Position numbers and translations under genes: made by a program. The notes beneath the pieces are model-generated. The model made no database searches, was not told the origin of the DNA, and worked only from the letters and a program-made list of their open reading frames with translations. A stretch of DNA of 64,000 bases from an uncultured Rhizobiaceae group bacterium (GTDB taxonomy: Bacteria > Pseudomonadota > Alphaproteobacteria > Rhizobiales > Rhizobiaceae), in the NCBI GenBank assembly GCA_937930845.1, contig CALHBJ010000014.1:96753-160752 (forward strand), read 5' to 3'. Position 1 is the stretch's first letter. Each line of letters opens with the position of its first letter. Positions 57,542 through 64,000 of the stretch are shown here, piece by piece.

Positions 57542-58948
57542 ATGTTGCGTATTCCCAACTTGAAATTCCCTCTTTGGCTGGCCCTTGGGGGTGTGGTTCT
57601 GGCTGGCGGTTTTAATGCTGTAAGTCATGCCGAGGAGCGATCAATACAACTCGCCCAGTCGGGCTATTTTGACATCTATGTTGACGATCGCGGACGCCGA
57701 TTCCTCGTTGATCCCGACACGGGACGCATCGTTGGCCGGGCAAAAAGGCAACGGGAAGCCAGTCGGTCACAGAGGCTGCGTTCACGCCTGCGCAACCGGC
57801 GTTTGCGGCTGGAACGGGAACTTGGGCGATTGTTTGATCTGGATGAACCTGAACATTTTGACGAGCGAGATGAATTAGACGAGCGCGAATTGCAGCGCCG
57901 GGTTCAGCCGCGCCGTAACAGGAACCGCAATTTTAACCGGAATGAACAGCGACCGGCCCAGCGGGAAATTGAGCGCCGCGCCTTACCAAGCATAAACAAT
58001 GGGCGTGGTCAGGACGAAGAATTGGCGAGACTGCCCGACCCTGATGGTGCCGTGCAAAACCGCAATCTTGAAGCCCAGGGCCTAAATATTGCCAAGCCAA
58101 AATTGTCGCGCATACAAATCGCCAGTCTTCAGGTCGTGCTGGACCGCAATGGCTATTCACCAGGTGTGATCGACGGTGCGTGGGGGTCTAATGTGGCCAA
58201 AGCCGTGGCTGCCTGGAGAGAAGCCAATAAAGATGCGCCGGACATTACCTTGCCCCGCATTCTGGATGAGCAGATTGCCGCCACAGGGGGCAATCCGATT
58301 GTACGTTACACGATTACGCCAGCCGATATTCGCGGTCCCTTTGTCGCTTCGGTTCCGGTTGACTATGCCCGCAAGGCTCAACTGCAGGCGCTGTCTTACA
58401 CCTCACCTTTGGAAATGCTGGCTGAACGTTTTCATATGAGCCAGGGCTATCTGCAAAAACTCAATCCAGGGAAAAATTTTTCGCGCGCGGGCACGACCAT
58501 CCAGGTTGTGGCGCCGGGGAAAAAGAAGACTGAGAAAGTGCACTATGTCGTTGCAGACAAGCGCCGCAAGCAGGTGCGAGCCTATGGTCGCAATGGCAAT
58601 CTGGTGGCTGCCTATCCCGCCACAATTGGATCGGCATCCACACCGTCGCCAACCGGCACGCATTCGGTGGCGCGCATCGCATTTGATCCTGAATATACTT
58701 ACAATCCCAAGATAAATTTCCAGCAGGGGAGCAATACCAAGATATTGCGCATTCCGCCGGGGCCGAACGGGCCGGTTGGGTCGGTCTGGATCGCTCTTTC
58801 AAAGCCGACTTACGGCATTCACGGCACACCCAATCCAGAGACTATTGGCAAAACCAATTCCCATGGGTGTATTCGCCTGACCAATTGGGACGCTCAGGAA
58901 CTGGCCAAACTGGTTCAAAAAGGAGCCACGGTGGAGTTTGTCGAATAG
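57542..58948 (+). CDS. L,D-transpeptidase with peptidoglycan-binding domains
   Basis: 468 residues from ATG 57542; a GTG one codon earlier is possible. Signal peptide (LWLALGGVVLAGGFNAVSHA). An Arg-rich, charged linker (about 60-150) is followed by a peptidoglycan_binding_1-like segment (LQVVLDRNGYSPGVIDGAWGSNVAKAV, about 199-225) and a LysM-like piece (MLAERFHMSQGYLQKLNPGKNF). The YkuD domain has GIHGTPNPETIGKTNSHGCIRL with catalytic C443. Makes 3-3 cross-links or attaches proteins to peptidoglycan. Confidence 0.9.
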   Translation: MLRIPNLKFPLWLALGGVVLAGGFNAVSHAEERSIQLAQSGYFDIYVDDRGRRFLVDPDTGRIVGRAKRQREASRSQRLRSRLRNRRLRLERELGRLFDLDEPEHFDERDELDERELQRRVQPRRNRNRNFNRNEQRPAQREIERRALPSINNGRGQDEELARLPDPDGAVQNRNLEAQGLNIAKPKLSRIQIASLQVVLDRNGYSPGVIDGAWGSNVAKAVAAWREANKDAPDITLPRILDEQIAATGGNPIVRYTITPADIRGPFVASVPVDYARKAQLQALSYTSPLEMLAERFHMSQGYLQKLNPGKNFSRAGTTIQVVAPGKKKTEKVHYVVADKRRKQVRAYGRNGNLVAAYPATIGSASTPSPTGTHSVARIAFDPEYTYNPKINFQQGSNTKILRIPPGPNGPVGSVWIALSKPTYGIHGTPNPETIGKTNSHGCIRLTNWDAQELAKLVQKGATVEFVE

Positions 58949-59051
58949 GCCCGGTTCCTGTGTCGAAATAATTCGCCATTGCCTGGCTGGCAAATTGGGG
59001 CAGTTGAAGTAAGAGTGGTCCAACTTTGGTGCCCATGTTGGAGCAGGGAAT

Positions 59052-59600
59052 TTGGGAAAGCCGCCTGATTGGTTGCGCGTGGTTATGCATCGCGAATGCG
59101 AGGAATGGGTCTCTCAATTACGGCCGGAAAACCTCGATGCGTTTGAGATTTCCGGCCATAAATGGCAGCGGTTTCCGTTTCGGCGCTTTGACCATGGAAG
59201 TTACCCCGAACATGATATTTGCCAACGCCCTCCAAAGGGTCAGTTCGACATTATTTTTGCCGAACAAGTCTGGGAGCATCTGAAATATCCCTACAGGGCC
59301 GCGCAACATGTGATGTCGGCATTGCGGCCGGGCGGTTATTTTCTGGTGACCGTGCCCTTCATGGTGCGCAGCCATCCGCACCCGCTGGATTGCAGCCGCT
59401 GGAGCGCCGATGGATTGCGCTACTTTCTGGAAGAATGTGGCTTTGACGCAGAACAGATACGCGCTGACCAATGGGGCAACCGGGATTGTCTGGAAGCTAA
59501 TCTGGATAAGTGGGTGCGGTTTGATGAAGACGCCCATAGTCTGGAAAACGATCCGAAATTCCCGCTGGTATCATGGGCGCTCGCCAGGAAACCGCTTTGA
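59052..59600 (+). CDS. SAM methyltransferase-fold protein, short
   Basis: 182 residues from TTG 59052; the ribosome-binding site is poor and ATG 59085 is an alternative. LDAFEISGHKW occupies the motif I position without the full glycine motif; IIFAEQVWEHLKYPYRAAQHVMSALRPGGYFLVTVPFMVRSHPHP is the post-II and III part. Related short proteins are annotated as class I methyltransferases. The MFS gene starts within its last 28 bp, so they share a transcript. Substrate unknown. Confidence 0.72.
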   Translation: MGKPPDWLRVVMHRECEEWVSQLRPENLDAFEISGHKWQRFPFRRFDHGSYPEHDICQRPPKGQFDIIFAEQVWEHLKYPYRAAQHVMSALRPGGYFLVTVPFMVRSHPHPLDCSRWSADGLRYFLEECGFDAEQIRADQWGNRDCLEANLDKWVRFDEDAHSLENDPKFPLVSWALARKPL

Positions 59601-61135
59601 CCCTTCCCACCGTTCCCCATGAAGCTGACACGGGTGATGCTTATTGTGGGCCTGGCCAACATAAATATGTGCTGATTGTCGCGATTTTGGCCAGTGGCAT
59701 GGGGTTTCTCGACGGCGCGGTTGTTTCCATTGCAGTGCCACAGATACGGGCCAGTCTGAATGCCGGATTTGGTGAAATACAGTGGGTGCAAAATGCCTAT
59801 ATCCTGTTTTTATGCGCCCTGATGTTACTCGGCGGTGCCGCCGGTGACCGATATGGATTGCGCAAAGTATTTGCCACAGGCATTGCCGCCTTTGCTCTTG
59901 CCTCACTGCTGTGCGCCATTGCGCCGACGGTTGAAATGCTGATTGCTGCCCGTTGCCTGCAAGGGGCAGGGGCGGCGATCATGATTCCAGGCAGTATGGC
60001 GCTCATTTCCATCAACACACCCAGGAAAGAGCGGGGGCGGGCGTTGGGGATCTGGGTCTCTGCATCTTCCATCACCGCCGCCCTGGGCCCGATCATCGGC
60101 GGTCCGGTTCTCGACTATGGGGGTGATGAGGCGTGGCGGTGGATATTTGCCATCAACCTGCCAATTGGTTTGGTTGCGCTGTTCTTGTTGTTGCGGCATG
60201 TGCGAGGGGATAAGCCGCGCGCGCGAACGCCGCTGGACTGGCTTGGTGCTTGCCTGATTACCATTTCACTTGCCTTCATTGCCGGTGGCTTGACGGCGCT
60301 TGGCGATGGTCAGGATGTGGTTCTTTCTGCCAGTGCGATTGGTGCGGGAATAATGTGCGGTGCTATTGCACTTTTCCATCAATATCGCACCCCATTTCCG
60401 ATGATCAATCTGGGGTTGTTCAGGTCACGGGTATTTAGTGGGGCCAATATTTTGACGCTGTTAGTGTGGTCGGGGCTTGGGGCGCTGCTGTTTTATCTGC
60501 CGATGCTGTTGATCATTGGCTGGAAATTACCTGCGACCTATGCCGGGTATGCGTTTGGGCCTTTCGCCCTTGTTATTGCCTTACTGGCACCGCGCTGTGG
60601 GCGATTGGCCGACCGCTATGGCACGCGCAGCATGTTGACGCTTGGGCCGATTGTGGTTGCTTTGGCGCATCTGTGCGTCGCACTTGCCATTGCCTATCAA
60701 AAGTTTCTCACTGGCATTGTGCCATCATTGTTGTTGCTGGGTGTTGGAATGGCGTTGTGCGCCACGCCACTGTCCACCGCGATCATGAATTCGGTAGAAG
60801 ACATGGATGCCGGTTCCGCTTCAGGCATCAACAACATGCTTGCGCGGCTGGCGAATCTTTTGGCGATTGCAGGTCTGGGTGGGCTTTTGGCTTACATATA
60901 TGCGCTGATGATACGTGGCAGTTCACTGCCCCTGGAATTGCAGGATCTGATGCATTCGGCAGGCTTCGGCGAACGCCTGAACGGTGCGCTTTATCAGGTG
61001 GCGACAATTGAGTTACAGGAAGTTGCCATGAACCACGCCATGGTGGTGTTATGTCTTGTCACGGCGCTGCTCGCATTGATGGGCGCGCTGGTGGGCTGGA
61101 TGTCACAACCTTCCGCAAATGTTGAAACATCTTAA
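59573..61135 (+). CDS. MFS transporter, DHA2 (EmrB/QacA) type
   Basis: 520 residues with roughly 14 hydrophobic segments. The DHA2 motifs are present: FLDGAVVSIAVPQI, WVQNAYILFLCALMLLGGAAGDRYGLRKVF, and motif C in TAALGPIIGGPVLDYGG. Drug or metabolite efflux by proton antiport is usual. Translationally overlaps the methyltransferase; a methylate-and-export pair for a small molecule is conceivable but unproven. Confidence 0.88.
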   Translation: MGARQETALTLPTVPHEADTGDAYCGPGQHKYVLIVAILASGMGFLDGAVVSIAVPQIRASLNAGFGEIQWVQNAYILFLCALMLLGGAAGDRYGLRKVFATGIAAFALASLLCAIAPTVEMLIAARCLQGAGAAIMIPGSMALISINTPRKERGRALGIWVSASSITAALGPIIGGPVLDYGGDEAWRWIFAINLPIGLVALFLLLRHVRGDKPRARTPLDWLGACLITISLAFIAGGLTALGDGQDVVLSASAIGAGIMCGAIALFHQYRTPFPMINLGLFRSRVFSGANILTLLVWSGLGALLFYLPMLLIIGWKLPATYAGYAFGPFALVIALLAPRCGRLADRYGTRSMLTLGPIVVALAHLCVALAIAYQKFLTGIVPSLLLLGVGMALCATPLSTAIMNSVEDMDAGSASGINNMLARLANLLAIAGLGGLLAYIYALMIRGSSLPLELQDLMHSAGFGERLNGALYQVATIELQEVAMNHAMVVLCLVTALLALMGALVGWMSQPSANVETS

Positions 61136-61148
61136 TGCGTGATGCGGC

Positions 61149-63173
61149 TTAATTGAGTGCGGCCACGGTCTGTTCGGTGGAGCGGCCTTTTTCCAGCAAT
61201 GCATCGATTCGGTCCCGTTCACGGCGGAAATCGGCAAGCGTTTTGCCGGAAAGCGAGCGCCCCTGGGGCAACCGGATCTTCATGGGGTTCACCTTGCGGC
61301 CATTTACAATGACCTCGTAATGAAGGTGGGGCCCGGTGGAATAGCCGGTCGTGCCCACCTGGCCAATGATCTGGCCCTGGGTCACGCGGGCACCGGGGCG
61401 GATGTTTTTGGCGATTCGGTGTTGGTGATTGTAGGAAGTCTTGTAGCCATTGGCGTGGCGGATAATGGTTTGGCGGCCATAACCGCCGGCCCAACCGGAC
61501 TTTTCGACGACGCCGTTTCCTGCTGCGATAATGGGCGTGCCGCGGGGTGCAGAAAAATCAACGCCCTGATGCATTTTCACTACGCGGGAAATGGGGTGCC
61601 GCCGGGGGCCAAATGCGGATCGAAACTTGCCGTTTGGCACAGGTTTGCGCAGCAGGAATTTTTTGGCGCTCTTGCCGTTGTCATCGTAATAGTCGACCGA
61701 GCCGTCATCGTCGGCGCGAAAGCGATAATAATCCCGCCGCACACCTGCAAGCGTGAGGCCGATATAGAGAATTTCTGAATTGGCGCTGGCTTCGGTTTCG
61801 CCTTCTTCAAGGGAATAGAAGACTTCCAAATCATCATCGGGACGGCTGGCGGCGCGAAAATCCACGTCAAACGCCACAGTGCGTACGATGCGGCGTGACT
61901 GGGCCTTGTTCAGCCCCTGGGAAAGGGCCGCGCGGTAAATGCCGTCATAGATGGTGGGCAGGTTTGAACGGGCAATGCGGGTGCGCGGTTCCTGATTTTC
62001 ATCATCGCTGGTGGCTTCGATGGCCGGAATAGGTGCTGGTTCCCGCCCCCATACGACTTCATTGTCATCGGTCAGGGCAACGCTGCGCAAATGTGAGCCA
62101 CCACGGTATACGGAGATGCGACGGGTGATACGAATGGGTTTTGCACCCGGTTCAGGTGACGCTAATTGTTCCCAGGCGATTCGCAATTTTGTGCCGGATG
62201 GCAGCGGACCTGCACCCACTTCACTGGTCAGGGCCACTTCCATGGATTCCAGTGCGGCGGGTTGAAACCCCTGTCCAGCCAACACAGCATTGAGTGAACT
62301 GCCTTCGGGCACCGTGATCACTTCTTCAGAGAAGCTGCGATCAATCTCGCTGTCATTTGTTACAGGGACGGCTTCTGAGACATTCTGACGGGTAATGCGG
62401 ATGTTGAGGCTGGATGTGGGGGCGACATCTTCCTGTTTCAGCGTGAAGCGGGAATTGTCGATATAGGGCAATGCGGCGATCTGCACGCCATCATCTGCCA
62501 AAGATGGCAGAGCTGCGCGCACAATGGCTTCTGCTTCTGCGCTGGAAATCTCGGCGGTTTCATCAAAAGAAGCCGTTGCGGGATCAAGCAGGGCAGACTG
62601 CAATCGCACTTCGCTTTCAACATCTGCACCATAGATGACGTCACTTGAGGCAATTGCCTGATCGGCATTGGAAGCGCGGAACACATCGAGCGGATTAAAC
62701 GGTGGATATTTGACCGGATTGTTGGGCACAATGGCAAGGGGTGCCGAGGCGAATGCAAAAGGACGCTTGCGGATGACATTGCTGTCGCCAACCCGACTGA
62801 CCGTGGGCACCTGCAATACCCGTTCGCTCACCGGCTGCAGTGCCACGATGGCAATGGGGCGGTCGCCGAGTTCGGCACCTTTGCCGCCGGTGCCGTTCCC
62901 TTCGGCAACAAAGCGGTCAAGCATGTTGGCGGGGGTGGCCAGTTGCTGGCGCCCTTCAAGGGCCGCATAAAGGGCGCCGCCCATGAGCAGCATGGATGTC
63001 ATGCCGGTGAGAACCGAACCACTCATCCAGCGCATGCTGACCCGGCGCCGGTCGGGTGCGCGCCTGCCGCTGCCACCGATCAATGCGGGGGTGTCGCCAA
63101 GCACGGCTGCGTTGATTTCCTGGGACCAGGGCGCATGTTTGGATTGGGACGAACTAAAAGGTCTCGTTGCCAT
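61149..63173 (-). CDS. M23 family peptidoglycan endopeptidase
   Basis: 674 residues. One membrane anchor (about 50-72, SVLTGMTSMLLMGGALYAAL) puts the rest in the periplasm. Residues about 280-500 hold MepM-like modules with ITVPEGSSLNAVLAGQGF, which resembles a LysM or OapA fold. The LytM domain has MHQGVDFSAPRGTP (H535, D539) and GPHLHYE (H616, H618), so the zinc site is complete. It cuts cross-links during wall growth. Convergent with the MFS gene; divergent from rrn. Confidence 0.92.
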   Translation of the reverse strand: MATRPFSSSQSKHAPWSQEINAAVLGDTPALIGGSGRRAPDRRRVSMRWMSGSVLTGMTSMLLMGGALYAALEGRQQLATPANMLDRFVAEGNGTGGKGAELGDRPIAIVALQPVSERVLQVPTVSRVGDSNVIRKRPFAFASAPLAIVPNNPVKYPPFNPLDVFRASNADQAIASSDVIYGADVESEVRLQSALLDPATASFDETAEISSAEAEAIVRAALPSLADDGVQIAALPYIDNSRFTLKQEDVAPTSSLNIRITRQNVSEAVPVTNDSEIDRSFSEEVITVPEGSSLNAVLAGQGFQPAALESMEVALTSEVGAGPLPSGTKLRIAWEQLASPEPGAKPIRITRRISVYRGGSHLRSVALTDDNEVVWGREPAPIPAIEATSDDENQEPRTRIARSNLPTIYDGIYRAALSQGLNKAQSRRIVRTVAFDVDFRAASRPDDDLEVFYSLEEGETEASANSEILYIGLTLAGVRRDYYRFRADDDGSVDYYDDNGKSAKKFLLRKPVPNGKFRSAFGPRRHPISRVVKMHQGVDFSAPRGTPIIAAGNGVVEKSGWAGGYGRQTIIRHANGYKTSYNHQHRIAKNIRPGARVTQGQIIGQVGTTGYSTGPHLHYEVIVNGRKVNPMKIRLPQGRSLSGKTLADFRRERDRIDALLEKGRSTEQTVAALN

Positions 63174-63378
63174 ATTTTATTGAGCTGTTCCCAGTATGCG
63201 GCACGGTTGGGCCATGGAATTGATATTTACGGGCAATTGGGGCGTGTTTGCAAGAAAATCGTGGCCATATGTTGATTGTAAGGCCTGTTCGCCTATATGA
63301 TGAACAACGCGCTTTTTGGGGTGACAGTCGCCCCAGTGAATTATTTTGAAAAAAGATCAAAAAAGTTCAAAAAGCGTG

Positions 63379-63407
63379 TTGACGGTTTTAAGTTTGCTGC
63401 CTATAAC
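63379..63407 (+). promoter_or_regulatory. rRNA operon promoter
   Basis: TTGACG (63379-63384), 17-bp spacer, TATAAC (63402-63407), both one base from consensus. Directly upstream lie A-tracts (63345-63375, AAAAAAG, CAAAAAAG, CAAAAAG), like an UP element. Initiation near 63414 gives a leader of about 470 bases to 16S. Confidence 0.8.
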
Positions 63408-63565
63408 CCGCCCACCAACGACGGACGCAACGTTCTACGCTGCTTGAACCGCTCGCTGGTCACCCCGGAAAGGCGTCGCATCTGCGAAAACCTACCTTGA
63501 ATTGGTAAGCGATTAGCTTTGGCTGTTTGCATCTGGTTCGAAGAAACGTTGCATGTCTTCGTTTC

Positions 63566-63577
63566 TGTTCTTTGATA
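63566..63577 (+). promoter_or_regulatory. boxA-like antitermination element
   Basis: TGTTCTTTGATA, followed by the AATATGAAGAAAGAGAAACGTGGG-type block seen in alphaproteobacterial rRNA leaders. It would recruit NusB-NusE to keep rRNA transcription going. Confidence 0.55.
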
Positions 63578-63782
63578 ATTTAATATGAAGAAAGAGAAAC
63601 GTGGGCGGCGAAGTTCTGCCGGTTCCAACAGTATTTCCTTTTACTGTTCGGGAGCCATACGAGACTTCGGCGGACACGTTTTTCGAGAATGTTACAAATA
63701 CCAGAGACCAATTTATTGGTTTCAGGTGTGTTTAAAATGTTCTCGTCAATTCGCATCGCTTCTACCCAGAAGCGATTGCAAA

Positions 63783-63802
63783 TTCCGATCGCAAGATCGG
63801 AA
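63783..63802 (+). ncRNA. Leader hairpin of pre-16S RNA
   Basis: TTCCGATC and GATCGGAA enclose GCAA, a perfect 8-bp stem with a GNRA tetraloop, about 80 bases before mature 16S. It is likely a leader structure for folding or processing of the precursor. Confidence 0.5.
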
Positions 63803-63880
63803 GCGTGACCCAGTCACCACATTGAGTGCCAGCTTGCTGGTTCGTGGTGTACTGAAAACAGCCGGAACAAATCTCAGATC

Positions 63881-64000
63881 AAACCTGAGAGTTTGATCCT
63901 GGCTCAGAACGAACGCTGGCGGCAGGCTTAACACATGCAAGTCGAACGCCCTCTTCGGAGGGAGTGGCAGACGGGTGAGTAACACGTGGGAATCTACCTA
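63881..64000 (+). rRNA. 16S ribosomal RNA, 5' end (cut by window edge)
   Basis: AGAGTTTGATCCTGGCTCAG starts at 63888, equal to E. coli position 8, placing the mature 5' end near 63881. GAACGCTGGCGGCAGGCTTA and AGTGGCAGACGGGTGAGTAA follow as expected. Only 120 bases are present. The short helix 6 (CGCCCTCTTCGGAGGGAG) fits alphaproteobacteria. 23S and 5S lie to the right, outside the window. Confidence 0.97.

Larger units (their letters stand above)
63174..63880. other. rRNA operon promoter and leader region
   Basis: No protein gene. It holds an rRNA promoter, a boxA-like element, a GNRA hairpin, and further leader sequence before 16S. The M23 promoter must lie leftward near 63180-63300, where AT-rich words occur, but I could not place it. 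Confidence 0.7.

Noticed and set aside
1..64000. CRISPR arrays, transposases, integrases other than XerD, toxin-antitoxin or phage genes
   Set aside because: None seen; the gene order is that of a conserved chromosomal backbone apart from the 7.6-15.5 kb block.

Overview
The window reads as a chromosomal segment of an alphaproteobacterium, most likely of the Hyphomicrobiales (Rhizobiales). This rests on the gene families and their order: xerD, a small membrane gene, aroK, aroB, a CBS/CorC hemolysin-family gene, bolA, a J-domain gene, cobS, cobT, a phytase-like esterase, rpmB, a DUF3108 gene, a Suv3-like helicase, an S4 gene, fdxA, carD and accA. Further pointers are secA flanked by a parvulin/argJ/GNAT/mutT block, the lysC-ptsP-prfA-prmC-DUF4167-clpB run, and a 16S rRNA 5' end of alphaproteobacterial type. 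Base composition and codon use look even to the eye. I saw no insertion sequence, prophage, CRISPR array or tRNA.

Layout. Positions 1-5300 hold an aromatic/histidine aminotransferase with prephenate dehydrogenase (cut by the window edge), a methyltransferase, glyoxalase II, a DUF985 cupin and an EAL-type c-di-GMP protein with a degenerate GGDEF domain. Positions 5400-7600 carry an M32 carboxypeptidase and a glutathione S-transferase. Positions 7600-15530 are the most unusual block: a DegT-type sugar aminotransferase, a secreted DUF459 SGNH hydrolase, a lipoprotein SGNH esterase with a large internal insert, an MBOAT O-acyltransferase, a one-helix membrane protein, an exported SNase-fold protein lacking the nuclease residues, and an M48 lipoprotein protease. 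The last three genes overlap one another. I infer an envelope glycan O-acetylation and processing cassette. Positions 15680-35470 are the conserved chromosome-resolution, shikimate, cobaltochelatase, translation, redox, RNA polymerase-binding and fatty-acid genes, ending in an L,D-transpeptidase lipoprotein.

Positions 35520-43100 contain small housekeeping genes (DUF1178, nitrilase-type amidase, glutaredoxin, ComF, a methyltransferase, MutT, GNAT, argJ, parvulin), mostly on the minus strand. Positions 43100-53400 contain secA, an FkbM-type methyltransferase, ubiG, lysC, ptsP, prfA and prmC. Positions 53890-63170 contain a DUF4167 gene, clpB, a second L,D-transpeptidase, a methyltransferase-MFS pair and a large M23 peptidase. 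The last 700 bases form an rRNA promoter and leader with a near-consensus promoter (TTGACG-17-TATAAC), a boxA-like element and a leader hairpin, leading into the first 120 bases of 16S rRNA.

Cell-wall functions recur across the window: two L,D-transpeptidases, an M23 endopeptidase, an M48 lipoprotein and the SGNH/MBOAT set. That gives context for reading the 7.6-15.5 kb block as envelope-directed. No defence system or clearly novel machine is evident. The best candidate for something under-described is the MBOAT/SGNH/degenerate-SNase/M48 cassette.
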